Shown: positions 6,915 to 15,257 of the stretch, in pieces
How positions within the stretch are numbered: position 1 is the first letter of the stretch
How the letters are laid out: every line of letters begins with the position of its first letter
The notes under the pieces: generated by a model
The model's input: the letters and a program-made list of their open reading frames with translations, nothing else
What the model was told of the DNA's origin: nothing
Database searches by the model: none
Position numbers and translations under genes: made by a program
Assembly: GCA_019313605.1 (NCBI GenBank)
Contig: JAFDAW010000008.1
Coordinates: forward strand, 1 to 21,378
Direction of reading: 5' to 3'
DNA from: Deltaproteobacteria bacterium
GTDB taxonomy: Bacteria > Myxococcota_A > UBA9160 > SMWR01
Length of the DNA stretch: 21,378 nucleotides

Positions 6915-7649
6915 ATGGTTGAGCAAAGTCGACTGAGCCGAGCGATGGCGCTGGCGACGCTCGCAAGTGCGCTCACCTGGGGCCTCCCAGCTCTCGCGGT
7001 CGAAGCGGACACAGAGACAGAAGCGGCTCCCTCCACGGAACCCGTCTACCACACGCTCGAGCCCGGCGAGACGCTCACCGAGATCGCCGATCGCTACGGA
7101 ACTTCGATCGCCAGCTTGATTCGCGAAAATGAAATTACAGACCCGAAGAAGATCTGGGCCGGTGCGCGGCTGCGCATTCCGGCCTCAGCCAAACGGATTC
7201 CGACCCTCGACGCCGAAGCACAGGTCGACGCCGAAGCAGAGGTCGACACCGAAGCAGAGGTCGGCGCCGAAGCACAGGTCGACGCCGAAGCGGAGGTCGG
7301 CACCGGTGATCCAGAATCGACTGAAATCGCCTCAATGCTGGACCGTTGCGAGACGGAGTTACGCGCGGCCCGTTTCGAACAGGCTCTCGAAAGCGCGGCT
7401 GCGGTCCGCGAACAGCTCGAAGCTCGAACGGGTACTGGGGACGACCCGAGTCACGTCCGGCTCGAAATCGCGAGCGCCACGGCCTACGTGGCCCTGGGGC
7501 AGACCGACGCGGCGCTCGAGAGCCTCGAACGCGCCCTGATCGCAGACCCGAGTCTCGAACTCGATCCCGCGCTCACGTCCCCGAAGGTACTCGCGGTCTT
7601 TCGCGCTGCGCGCGGCCGGGCACCCCCGCCCAGTGAACGCGCGCCCTGA
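6915..7649 (+). CDS. Secreted LysM-domain protein with Glu/Ala repeat linker and TPR-like C terminus
   Basis: The 244-residue product starts with a signal peptide (ALATLASALTWGLPALA, cut near residue 28). A LysM domain at about 44-89 follows, with YHTLEPGETLTEIADRYG and the closing GARLRIP; LysM binds the GlcNAc-containing backbone of peptidoglycan. Residues 99-128 are five copies of a six-residue unit of the type DAEAxV, encoded by an 18-base tandem repeat. The C-terminal part (about 136-225) is helical, with Ala/Leu-rich pairs (YVALGQTDAALESLERAL) like one or two TPR repeats, then a Pro-rich tail. This suggests a periplasmic wall-binding scaffold. The ATG at 6915 follows GGGGAGA. The next gene, encoding a CBS protein, is 84 bases downstream; whether they share a transcript is unclear. 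Confidence 0.85.
   Translation: MVEQSRLSRAMALATLASALTWGLPALAVEADTETEAAPSTEPVYHTLEPGETLTEIADRYGTSIASLIRENEITDPKKIWAGARLRIPASAKRIPTLDAEAQVDAEAEVDTEAEVGAEAQVDAEAEVGTGDPESTEIASMLDRCETELRAARFEQALESAAAVREQLEARTGTGDDPSHVRLEIASATAYVALGQTDAALESLERALIADPSLELDPALTSPKVLAVFRAARGRAPPPSERAP
7209..7298 (+). repeat. Five in-frame 18-bp tandem repeats in the LysM gene
   Basis: Five consecutive 18-base units (7209, 7227, 7245, 7263, 7281) follow the pattern GRCRCCGAAGCRSAGGTC and differ at only a few positions. They encode D/G-A/T-E-A-E/Q-V. A partial sixth unit (GGCACCG) begins at 7299. Because the unit is a multiple of three, copy-number change would lengthen or shorten the linker without a frameshift. Confidence 0.9.
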
Positions 7650-7733
7650 AGCCAATCCCCCCCGATCCAGCTCAATTTCCGGAGTGTATAACGAGCGTTG
7701 TCCTGGCAATCGGCTTCGGTGTAGGATGGTGGC

Positions 7734-8168
7734 ATGAAAATCATCAAAGAGATACTCGACAGCAAGGGCTACCAGATCCACTCGGTCGCACCGACGTCCA
7801 CCGTCTACGAAGCCCTCCAGAAGATGGCTCAGGAGGGCATCGGAGCGCTGATCGTCCTCGATGGCGAAGAACTCGCCGGCATCGTCTCGGAGCGCGACTA
7901 CGCGCGTAAGATCGCCCTGCTGGGGCAGAGTTCAACGGATACGCCGGTGAAGGACATCATGACGGCGAACGTCATCTGCGTGGGTAGCGATCTCGGAGTC
8001 GACGCTTCGATGTCGATCATGAGTGACAAGCACGTCCGCCATCTCGTGGTCCGCGACAACCACAAGATTACCGGCGTGATTTCGATCGGAGATGTCGTCA
8101 AGGCGATCATCGACGATCAGCAATTCACGATCGAACAGCTCAATCACTACATCTCCGGTCACGGCTGA
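7734..8168 (+). CDS. Two-CBS-domain protein
   Basis: The 144-residue product consists of a tandem CBS pair (Bateman module): CBS1 at about 8-66, ending LAGIVSERDYARKI, and CBS2 at about 74-131, ending ITGVISIGDVVKAI. The conserved S/T-x-x-D near the end of each (SERD, SIGD) is where adenosine nucleotides such as AMP, ATP or SAM commonly bind. There is no attached enzyme or membrane domain, so it is probably a soluble nucleotide-sensing dimer. The ATG at 7734 follows AGGATGG. The kinase-like gene begins 37 bases after its stop, so the two are likely co-transcribed, which makes regulation of that enzyme a reasonable but untested idea. Confidence 0.9.
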   Translation: MKIIKEILDSKGYQIHSVAPTSTVYEALQKMAQEGIGALIVLDGEELAGIVSERDYARKIALLGQSSTDTPVKDIMTANVICVGSDLGVDASMSIMSDKHVRHLVVRDNHKITGVISIGDVVKAIIDDQQFTIEQLNHYISGHG

Positions 8169-8205
8169 TCGATCGAAACCGCGGTTGCGGTTATGCTCGC
8201 GGTTC

Positions 8206-9321
8206 GTGAAAGAAACCGCCGCACAGTTCGAGATCCCGGGGCAATTCGCAGAAGCCATTCCCTACGGCAGCGGACACATCCACGCTACCTACCTGCTCCG
8301 TTTCGAAGATTCAACGCAATCCGCTCGCTACATCCTGCAGCGGATCAATACCCAGGTGTTTCAAAACCCCGAAGCGCTCATGGACAACGTGTCGCGGGTT
8401 TGCACCCACCTGCGCCAAAGCCTCGAACGAGAGCGCGTGCGCGATCCGGAGCGTCGCCATCTCCGTCTGGTGAAAACGACGGAAGGCCGCACCCATTGGG
8501 TGGGCCCCGAAGCTGGCCACTGGCGATGTTTTCACTTTCTAGAGGGAACCCGAAGCCTCGACCAGGTCGACACCGAGCACCAGGCCCACGAAACGGCCCG
8601 CGCGTTCGGTTCGTTCGCAGCCCGACTGGCCGACCTGGAGGGCCCGCCTCTCAGCGTCACGATTCCGGATTTCCACAACCTCGAACTCCGTTATGCGGCG
8701 CTCGAAGCGGCCATCCGCAGCGATTCCCACGGACGCGCGAAATCCCTGGCGGCCGAGATCAACCAGACCGCCGGCTGGCACGAGAGGCTGACGAGTGCGA
8801 TCCATGCGGAGGGTGCAGCTGATCTTCCGATCCGAATCGTCCACAACGACTGCAAGATCAACAACGTCCTTCTCGACGCCGAAACCGGAGAGGGGCTCTG
8901 CGCAATCGATCTCGACACCGTCATGGGTGGCACCGTCCTCGCCGATTTCGGCGAACTGATGCGCACCTCCAGCTCCCGATCGGCTGAAGACGAAGCCGGA
9001 GTGGCTGAAATGGCGATCGAACTCGACCTCGTGCGCGGCGTTGCGCGCGGCTATTTGACCGACATGGCTGCAAGGCTCACGCCGCAGGAGGGCAACGCGC
9101 TCCCACTCGCGGGATCGCTGATGGCTTTCGAAAACGCAGTCCGGTTTCTCACCGACCACCTCTCCGGCGATGTCTATTTCCGGATTCAACGCGAGGCGCA
9201 GAACCTGGACCGCGCTCGCGCCCAGCTGCGAAGGGTCGAGTTGCTGGACGCCAATCGCGACGCGATTCGGAAAATCATCGAGTCCGCCCAGCTGGAATTT
9301 CAGCCCCCCAACGGCCCGTAG
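8206..9321 (+). CDS. APH-fold phosphotransferase, similar to N-acetylhexosamine 1-kinase (NahK)
   Basis: The 371-residue product has the aminoglycoside-phosphotransferase fold. Visible are the nucleotide loop YGSGHIHATYL (20-30), the RYILQRINTQVFQNP segment (41-55) characteristic of NahK-like sugar kinases, the Brenner-type catalytic loop HNDCKINNVL (213-222, catalytic D215), and the metal-binding IDLDTV (D235, D237). NahK-type enzymes phosphorylate the anomeric hydroxyl of GlcNAc or GalNAc using ATP; the substrate here could be another sugar or small alcohol. I chose the GTG at 8206. The reading frame is open back to 8092, inside the CBS gene, but the extra 38 residues are Ser/Arg-rich shadow sequence. 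No strong ribosome binding site precedes the GTG, so it may depend on upstream translation. The PPOX gene follows after 15 bases. Confidence 0.8.
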   Translation: MKETAAQFEIPGQFAEAIPYGSGHIHATYLLRFEDSTQSARYILQRINTQVFQNPEALMDNVSRVCTHLRQSLERERVRDPERRHLRLVKTTEGRTHWVGPEAGHWRCFHFLEGTRSLDQVDTEHQAHETARAFGSFAARLADLEGPPLSVTIPDFHNLELRYAALEAAIRSDSHGRAKSLAAEINQTAGWHERLTSAIHAEGAADLPIRIVHNDCKINNVLLDAETGEGLCAIDLDTVMGGTVLADFGELMRTSSSRSAEDEAGVAEMAIELDLVRGVARGYLTDMAARLTPQEGNALPLAGSLMAFENAVRFLTDHLSGDVYFRIQREAQNLDRARAQLRRVELLDANRDAIRKIIESAQLEFQPPNGP

Positions 9322-9336
9322 CCGGCGAGGAAGCCC

Positions 9337-9726
9337 GTGAATCTCGACACCACTGCACTCGAGAAATTCGAACGCCACCCATACATCAGCCTCGCGACGT
9401 TTCGGCGCAGTGGCGAGGCCGTGAAGACTCCGGTCTGGTCCGCGAGGCACGGGGAAAAGTTCTACGTCTTTACCGCAGCGGGCTCCGGGAAGATCAAGCG
9501 TCTGAGAAACGATCCGCGGATCCGCGTCGCCCCCTGTGGTCCGCGCGGTCGCGTGCTTGGCGAGTGGATCGACGGCCGGGCTCGCCGCATCGAAGACCCC
9601 GCGACCGAAAGCGCCGCCTACGCGGCACTACTCGCAAAGTACGGCTGGCAGATGCGCGTACTCAATTTCTTCTCGAAGCTCTCGGGCCGGATCGAAGAGC
9701 GCGCGATTCTCGAACTCGACCTCTGA
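9337..9726 (+). CDS. PPOX-fold protein, similar to the F420-dependent Rv2061 family
   Basis: The 129-residue product is a complete split-barrel flavin/F420-binding domain. The start FERHPYISLATFRRSG, then KTPVWSARHGEKFYVFT, SGKIKRLRNDPRIRVAPC and the later KYGW motif closely follow the PPOX-class Rv2061-type family, which is grouped with F420-dependent reductases. That points to a cytoplasmic oxidoreductase on a small ligand or a heme/flavin-related pigment; the substrate is unknown. The GTG at 9337 follows GGCGAGGAAG and lies 15 bases after the kinase stop, so it is the last gene of the CBS-kinase-PPOX group. If the host does not make F420, the protein may bind FMN or heme instead. No F420 biosynthesis gene is in the window. 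Confidence 0.75.
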   Translation: MNLDTTALEKFERHPYISLATFRRSGEAVKTPVWSARHGEKFYVFTAAGSGKIKRLRNDPRIRVAPCGPRGRVLGEWIDGRARRIEDPATESAAYAALLAKYGWQMRVLNFFSKLSGRIEERAILELDL

Positions 9727-9771
9727 TCGCTGCGAACGAGCGCGCGCCCTGCCGATTCGCTTGCGGCGTTC

Positions 9772-11577
9772 CTAGACGTCGAGACCCACGGCCCGCATGA
9801 GTTCCAACGCATTGCTCTTGGTGACGACTCCGGGGTGCATGCGGTAGTCGAATGCGATCACACCGTCTTCGAGATGATCCTGGAAGTGCACGTTCGTGGC
9901 ACGCGGCGAGAGGGATTCGGCGAAGCGGGTCAGCGCGAGGTCGTGGGTCGTAACCAATCCCATCGCACCACTTTGAGCCAGATTTCGCACCACCGCTTCG
10001 GCGCCGATCCCGCGATCGTGGGAGTTCGTGCCGTTCAAGATTTCGTCGAGTAGAAACAGCACGGGAAGCGCGTCTCGCGAAAGCTCGGTGATCTGGCGCA
10101 GTCGCAGGATTTCCGCGTAGAAACGCGAATTCCCCTCGAGCAGAGAATCCTGAAGTCGGATCGATGCCCCAATCGCGAGCGGTGAGAGGCGCAGCGCGTT
10201 CGCACAGACCGGAGCGCCGGCCAGGCCGAGCACGGTGTTGATGCCGATGGTGCGCAACAGCGTGCTCTTGCCCGACATGTTGGAACCGCTGACGATCAGC
10301 ACCGGGTTTTCAGCGGACAGCGTCAAGTCGTTGCGCACGCAACGGTCGCCCGGCAACAGCGGATGTCCGATCGCATCGCCATCGAAGCGCGGCGCGCCTT
10401 CGACAATCTCGGGAAACGCATAGTCGGGATGCTCGTAACGGAACGCCGCAATCGCACAGAGCGCCTCGAATTCGCCGACCGCATCGATCCAGCGCCCGAG
10501 GTCCGGTCCGAATCGGGCCCTCCAGTGTTCGATCGCGAACGCCAGTTGCGGGGTCCAGAGCAGCACCGCCGCCACGGGAAAGAAGAGTTGGTTGCGGCGC
10601 GCATCGAGCAGATCGATCAATCGCCGCAACCGCGCGATACACACCGAAGCCGGTGCACCATTCGTTTCCAATACGGCTCGAAGTGCGACCAATCGAGGTG
10701 CCTGGTACGACTCCTGCTCGAGGCGCTCGAGCAGGTGCGCGAGCAGTCCGAGGTCCCGACCCGGGAGTTCGACGGCGCGCGCCACCGCTAGAAAACGCGA
10801 GCGATAGACGCCCCAGAAGACCGCTTCGAGCAGTAGCGCGAGCAAGAACGGAAGTGGACCCACCGGGGTCGCGATCCAGCACACGAGACCCGCAAGCGCC
10901 AGCAGCGCGAGCCCCGCTGCGACTACAGCCGGAACCCTCGTCGCGATTGCGGCCGGCGCCGCGCCCCATGCGCAGACCGCCTCGGGGTGGAGGCCGGCCC
11001 GAACTTCGTCGCCGAGCCGAGCGAGGTCTTCACGCAGATCCAGTTGCGGGGTCAGTTCTCGAACCGCTTCCTGCCTCGATCGGATTTCGTCCGGAGCCGC
11101 CGGTCCCAATAGCCACGCGGCGAGGGTGTCTTCGCCAGCCCGCGTGCGCGCCGCGCACAAGAGTTCGAAGAGTGAGCCCTCCCCCATCAGGTCGAGATCG
11201 TCCGAGTAGGGATGGTGGGGATCCCGGAAGCGCTCGCCCTGCGTGCCGCCCCCCGCCCAGCGAGATTCGAGGCGGGTGATGGCCCTTTCGTAGAACGCCA
11301 CGGAGCGCAGCGCGCGTTCGCGTTCGGCGAGCAGGCGATCGTGCACGAAGAGCAGCACGACGAAAAGCAGAATCGGAGCGGCCAGCCAGCCAGCCGAAAG
11401 CGTCTTGCTCCCGAACACGAACCACGCCACCACGACGCCGATCGTGAATACGAGCAGGCGCAGGTTCGCGGCAACCGACGCGTGGCGAGACCGGACCGCC
11501 GCCGTTTCGCGGCGGTCGCCCAGGCGCCTGGCATATTCGGCTTGAGCTCCGCGCTCGGAGTCCGATGCGATCCCCAT
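9772..11577 (-). CDS. Membrane-embedded MutS-like ATPase
   Basis: The 601-residue product ends in a MutS-type ATPase domain (about 400-590): Walker A GSNMSGKST (431-439), Walker B LFLLDEIL (507-514), the family signature GTNSHDRG (516-523) and TTHD (543-546). The front part differs from mismatch-repair MutS. There is no mismatch-recognition or connector domain; instead two hydrophobic helices lie at about 39-80, more at 213-258, and a further one near 331-349. The core region (130-330) resembles MutS domain III levers. Membrane-anchored MutS paralogues exist in several phyla without a known role. I chose the ATG at 11577 because its N terminus resembles relatives. A TTG at 11616 is possible and would add 13 residues. 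It is divergent from the HelD-like gene, with a shared 78-base promoter region. Confidence 0.85.
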   Translation of the reverse strand: MGIASDSERGAQAEYARRLGDRRETAAVRSRHASVAANLRLLVFTIGVVVAWFVFGSKTLSAGWLAAPILLFVVLLFVHDRLLAERERALRSVAFYERAITRLESRWAGGGTQGERFRDPHHPYSDDLDLMGEGSLFELLCAARTRAGEDTLAAWLLGPAAPDEIRSRQEAVRELTPQLDLREDLARLGDEVRAGLHPEAVCAWGAAPAAIATRVPAVVAAGLALLALAGLVCWIATPVGPLPFLLALLLEAVFWGVYRSRFLAVARAVELPGRDLGLLAHLLERLEQESYQAPRLVALRAVLETNGAPASVCIARLRRLIDLLDARRNQLFFPVAAVLLWTPQLAFAIEHWRARFGPDLGRWIDAVGEFEALCAIAAFRYEHPDYAFPEIVEGAPRFDGDAIGHPLLPGDRCVRNDLTLSAENPVLIVSGSNMSGKSTLLRTIGINTVLGLAGAPVCANALRLSPLAIGASIRLQDSLLEGNSRFYAEILRLRQITELSRDALPVLFLLDEILNGTNSHDRGIGAEAVVRNLAQSGAMGLVTTHDLALTRFAESLSPRATNVHFQDHLEDGVIAFDYRMHPGVVTKSNALELMRAVGLDV

Positions 11578-11655
11578 CGCAGGAGATGGTAAGCTCCATG
11601 ACCATTTTTTGCTCAAACCATCTCACACCCCGCTGGCCGCCTACCAGGAGAATCG

Positions 11656-13737
11656 TTGTCGAACCCGATCGTCGCCGAGGAGTTGGAACTACTCCTGCGT
11701 GTCACGTCGCTGCTGAGAGAAATCGAGGATCCGCTGGAACCCGACGAGGCACCGATCGTCAAGGAACTCGAGGGCATTCGGGAGCAGCTGTTGTCCCGCA
11801 GCGACAGCAAGGATACGGCTGCGCTCACCCAGCAGTGGAATCGTCAAAGTGCGCTGCTCGTTCAGCTCCGGTCGGCGCGGGGCGGCGCCCGGGTCGATCC
11901 GAATTCCCCCTATTTCGCACACCTGCGGCTCCTCGAGAACGGCCGCGAACGCGACCTCTGCCTCGGGCGCGCGACTTGTATCGAGGACGGCCTACGCATC
12001 GTCGATTGGCGAAATGCACCGATTTCAAAAATTTTCTACCGCTACCAGCAAGGTGAAGAATACGAAGAGGCCCTCGGCGATCGAGTCCACAGCGGAGAAG
12101 TTCTCGCTCGTCGAACCGTCAACATCCGGGAGGCCAAGCTGGAACGCGTCGAGAGCCCGGAGGGAATCTTCGTCGCCGAGGCGTCGGGAAGTGACGCATG
12201 GGTTCGGATCGAGCGCGAGAAACCCTCGCTGGCCGGCGGCGAAGCGAGCGCGCTGCGCGCCCGCGAACCCGACGAGAACGCGCCGCAGCTCGGCACACCG
12301 GGCTATACGGGCCGCGCCGACAAGCACCTGCCAGAAATCACGAGCCTGATCGACCCGGAGCAGTTCGAGCTGATTACGCGCCCTTCGACGGGCTTCCTCG
12401 CCATTCGCGGAACCGCGGGTTCCGGCAAGACGACGGTCGCTCTGCACCGGATCGCCTACCTCGCCTTCAATGACGCCCAGGTGGATTCTTCGAGGACGCT
12501 CGTCACGGTCTTCTCTCCAGCCTTGCGAAACTACGTGGGGCACGTTCTTCCTTCGCTCGGGCTTTCGAACGTCGGGATCTCGACCCTACACAGCTGGTTG
12601 ATCGAGCAAAGACACCGCCATTTTCCACAGCTGCCGCGGCGGACGCGAGAGGACACCCCGGCTCTCGTTCAACGCCTGAAACTCCATCCCGTCATGGAGA
12701 TTGCACTGACCGAGCAGGTTCGGCGCGTCAGCGGATCGAAGAACGCCAGCCAGGCACTCGACGACTGGGCGAGCGCGCTCACCGCCGAAAAGCTGCTCGT
12801 CGATACCTGCGCCAAACACGCGCCCGGCGCGTTTTCGACTGAAGAGATCCGGCGCTTCGTCGATTGGAACCAACGGCGCAACGAGGAACTCTTTGCGCGG
12901 CTCGAAGGGGACTCCGAGAGCCACCCGGAGCTGGATCCCGAGGACGACGCGCTGTTGCTTCGCGCCTGGCAGCTACGGGTTGGCCCATTGCGCCTGAGCC
13001 GTGGACGTCCGCTGCGTTACCGCCACATTGCGATCGACGAGGTACAGGATTTTTCCCCACTCGAGGTCCACATCTTGCTCGAATGTCTGGATCGCAACCA
13101 GAGCATCACGCTGGCCGGCGACACCCAACAACACGTCATCGAGCACAGCGGCTTTACGTCGTGGAGCGAGTTTCTGCAGGGGCTCGGCTTGCCTGGAACT
13201 GCAGTCGAAACGCTGCGGGTGAGCTATCGCTCGACGCAGCAGATCCTGGGGTTCGCGTTGACGCTCCTGGGCGATCTGCTCGAGGACGACGAACCGCCGG
13301 TCGCCACGCGCTCCGGCCCTCCGGTCGAACTATTTCGCTTTACAGACCGCGGAGCCTGCGTGGCATTTCTCGGCGACGCACTGCAAAAGCTCTTGAATCG
13401 GGAGCCCATGGCGTCTGTCGCGATCCTCACACCCACACCCGAGGTGAGCGCTCTCTATTGCGAAGGCCTTGCGAAAAACGACCTTCTCCCGATTCATCGA
13501 GTCGAGAATCAGGATTTCAGCTTCGCTCCCGGCATCGAGGTGACGGAGGTCGAGCAGGTGAAGGGGCTGGAGTTCGACTACGTCATCCTGGTGGATGTGG
13601 ACGACATCAATTACCCCGATGCCGCAACCTCGAGACGGCGACTGCACGTGGGTGCAACACGTGCAATCCACCAACTCTGGCTCACCACCGTGGGAACGCA
13701 GTCCTCACTACTTGGAGCTGTGTCACCAGCGGCCTAG
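11656..13737 (+). CDS. HelD-like superfamily 1 helicase/ATPase
   Basis: The 693-residue product has a helical N terminus (1-75) and then the HelD-type block PYFAHLRL ... VDWRNAPISKIFYRYQQG (86-132). UvrD-like helicase motifs follow in order: Q at about 236 (DPEQFELI), Walker A GTAGSGKTT (252-260), Walker B DEVQD (461-465), SYRS (523-526), VKGLEF (635-640) and VGATRA (665-670). HelD proteins bind RNA polymerase and use ATP to release it from stalled or inactive complexes; others in this superfamily act on DNA. The length is close to HelD (about 690-770). The start is TTG at 11656 after CAGGAG. Whether the N-terminal helices reach the polymerase secondary channel as in HelD is inference. It is divergent from the MutS-like gene and convergent with the FKBP gene. 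Confidence 0.8.
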   Translation: MSNPIVAEELELLLRVTSLLREIEDPLEPDEAPIVKELEGIREQLLSRSDSKDTAALTQQWNRQSALLVQLRSARGGARVDPNSPYFAHLRLLENGRERDLCLGRATCIEDGLRIVDWRNAPISKIFYRYQQGEEYEEALGDRVHSGEVLARRTVNIREAKLERVESPEGIFVAEASGSDAWVRIEREKPSLAGGEASALRAREPDENAPQLGTPGYTGRADKHLPEITSLIDPEQFELITRPSTGFLAIRGTAGSGKTTVALHRIAYLAFNDAQVDSSRTLVTVFSPALRNYVGHVLPSLGLSNVGISTLHSWLIEQRHRHFPQLPRRTREDTPALVQRLKLHPVMEIALTEQVRRVSGSKNASQALDDWASALTAEKLLVDTCAKHAPGAFSTEEIRRFVDWNQRRNEELFARLEGDSESHPELDPEDDALLLRAWQLRVGPLRLSRGRPLRYRHIAIDEVQDFSPLEVHILLECLDRNQSITLAGDTQQHVIEHSGFTSWSEFLQGLGLPGTAVETLRVSYRSTQQILGFALTLLGDLLEDDEPPVATRSGPPVELFRFTDRGACVAFLGDALQKLLNREPMASVAILTPTPEVSALYCEGLAKNDLLPIHRVENQDFSFAPGIEVTEVEQVKGLEFDYVILVDVDDINYPDAATSRRRLHVGATRAIHQLWLTTVGTQSSLLGAVSPAA

Positions 13738-13761
13738 AAAACAACGAAGCGCGGTCTCCCG

Positions 13762-14469
13762 CTACTCGACGATTTCGAGCAATTCCACCTCGAAGACGAG
13801 AGCGGCATCTCCCGGGATCGTTCCCATACCGCGCGAGCCGTACGCGATGGCTGCGGGGCAGACGATTCGACTCTTGGTGCCAACTTTCATCTGGGTCACG
13901 GCCTCCGTCCAGCAGGGAATCACGCGGTCGAGCGGAAATTGGGCGGGGCTACCCCGATCCACGGAACTGTCGAACACCGTCCCGTCGCGAAGGGTTCCGT
14001 GATAGTGCACCTTCACTTCATCGGTCGGCTCGGGTTGCGCGCCCTCGCCCGCCACGAGCACCGTCATGATCATTCCCGAATCGGACTTCACGGCGCCCTC
14101 GACCGCAGCTTCTTGCTCGAGAAATTCTGCGGACGCAGTGGCTTCCGCGGCATTTGCCTGTGCCTTCCTGGCAGCGAAGATCTCCTGGATCTGGGGCATG
14201 TGATCTTCGGGATTGGCCAAGAGTTCGCGGCCCAGAGCGGAATCGGCAACTCCGCGCGCGACCCACTCGAATTCTTCTTCCGTGAGCTCGAATTCGGCGA
14301 TCCCCGATCCGGCCATCATGCCGATCGAGTAGAAGATTTTGTCGTCTTCGGTTGGAGTTCCCAAGGCACTGGACGACCCGCCTCCCTGATCCACGCAGGC
14401 AAAATTGGCGATGAGCGACGCCGTCAGGATCAGTTGGAGGGTCGTTCGCCGATTCAGCGATGTGGTCAT
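13762..14469 (-). CDS. FKBP-type peptidyl-prolyl cis-trans isomerase, exported (Mip/FkpA-like)
   Basis: The 235-residue product has an N-terminal signal (TTLQLILTASLIANFA) ending at C25; the lipobox is weak (NFAC), so lipidation is uncertain. Residues about 40-125 form the helical dimerisation domain of Mip/FkpA proteins (SIGMMAGSGI, EEFEWVARGV). Residues 148-233 are the FKBP domain, with active-site aromatics Y156 (VHYHG), F166-D167 (VFDSS), W187 (IPCWTEAV), Y210 and F226. It would speed prolyl isomerisation of envelope proteins in the periplasm. The ATG at 14469 follows AAAGGAAG. It faces the HelD-like gene across 24 bases, and shares a 196-base divergent region with the lipoprotein gene at 14666. 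Confidence 0.9.
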   Translation of the reverse strand: MTTSLNRRTTLQLILTASLIANFACVDQGGGSSSALGTPTEDDKIFYSIGMMAGSGIAEFELTEEEFEWVARGVADSALGRELLANPEDHMPQIQEIFAARKAQANAAEATASAEFLEQEAAVEGAVKSDSGMIMTVLVAGEGAQPEPTDEVKVHYHGTLRDGTVFDSSVDRGSPAQFPLDRVIPCWTEAVTQMKVGTKSRIVCPAAIAYGSRGMGTIPGDAALVFEVELLEIVE

Positions 14470-14665
14470 GAGCTGGCTTCCTTTATGGTGGATTCGCGTA
14501 GATTCGGATCACAACGAAACGAAACGCGGCCGAGCATACGCCAGCAGCCCCAAAGACTGCTAATTGGGTATGTTCAATTCGCCAGACATTCCCGGCCATG
14601 GGGGGGTTCTCAAGTACCAGCCTCCGATGTACGATGTGCCGCACTCAAGAGGAGGGGGCCTTGCC

Positions 14666-15226
14666 ATGTCGCTGAAGACCATCCGGACGATTTTTACCGC
14701 TGCGGCGGCATCCCTGCTGATGATCGCCTGCAGCAGTGAAGAGCCCACCCCGGAGCCGAACGCGAAAGCGGAAACGCCCGCGGAACAGCCGGCCCAGAAG
14801 GCTCCTGAGTCCGCCAAACCGGTAAACAAAATCGTCGAGAGGATGGACCCAGACGGCAAGGGGATGCACCTGACCGCGACCAATCCGGCCGGTAAGAAAT
14901 TTGAAGCCAGCATTGGCGACGAAGTCGATCTCCCCAGCGAGTTCCCCAAGGACGTGCCGGTCTTCCCGGGCTCGACGCCGATGGCGTCGATGTCGTCCCC
15001 GGACGAGGGAATGATCGTGACCTTCAAATCGGACGAAGAACAGCAGGCGATCTTCGACTTCTACCAGTCCGAACTCGCGAACGCTGGATGGGAAATTCTC
15101 GAAGACCCGGCGTTTGGCAATCGGCTCGCATTCGACGCACTCAAGGACAGCCGCAAGGTATCCGTGGTCGTCGCAGGCACGAAGGGCGACTCGCGCGTCA
15201 GCGTCATCGTTACCCCCAATAACTGA
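14666..15226 (+). CDS. Predicted lipoprotein of unknown function
   Basis: The 186-residue product has a signal peptide (IRTIFTAAAASLLMIAC) with a lipobox-like end at Cys19, then a Pro/Glu/Ala-rich linker (about 20-52) and a folded C-terminal domain (about 60-186). That domain contains DLPSEFPKDVPVFPGS, then VTFKSDEEQQAIFDFYQSEL and the tail SVIVTPNN. I have seen this arrangement (a proline-rich strand, then a helix with FYQxxLxxAGW) in envelope proteins of unknown role, but cannot name a function. The ATG at 14666 follows AGGAGG. An earlier in-frame start at 14564 would add 34 residues before the signal and is rejected. It converges with the transglycosylase gene, 31 bases away. Confidence 0.8.
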   Translation: MSLKTIRTIFTAAAASLLMIACSSEEPTPEPNAKAETPAEQPAQKAPESAKPVNKIVERMDPDGKGMHLTATNPAGKKFEASIGDEVDLPSEFPKDVPVFPGSTPMASMSSPDEGMIVTFKSDEEQQAIFDFYQSELANAGWEILEDPAFGNRLAFDALKDSRKVSVVVAGTKGDSRVSVIVTPNN

Positions 15227-15257
15227 TCCGACCTGGCGTCGAGACAGCCCGCACGCT

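Noticed and set aside
8092..8205. Upstream extension of the kinase gene into the CBS gene (start at 8092)
   Set aside because: The added residues are Ser/Arg-rich shadow of the CBS coding sequence; the kinase fold begins just after the GTG at 8206.
9772..11577. Calling the MutS-like gene mutS (mismatch repair)
   Set aside because: Mismatch-recognition and connector domains are absent and membrane helices are present; only the ATPase end is shared.
12864..14069. 401-codon plus-strand frame overlapping the HelD-like gene
   Set aside because: It is a shifted frame of a gene whose helicase motifs are intact in the other frame, and its product is Arg/Pro-rich without domain signals.
13939..14739. 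266-codon plus-strand frame opposite the FKBP gene
   Set aside because: Antisense shadow; the minus strand encodes a full FKBP domain and signal peptide.
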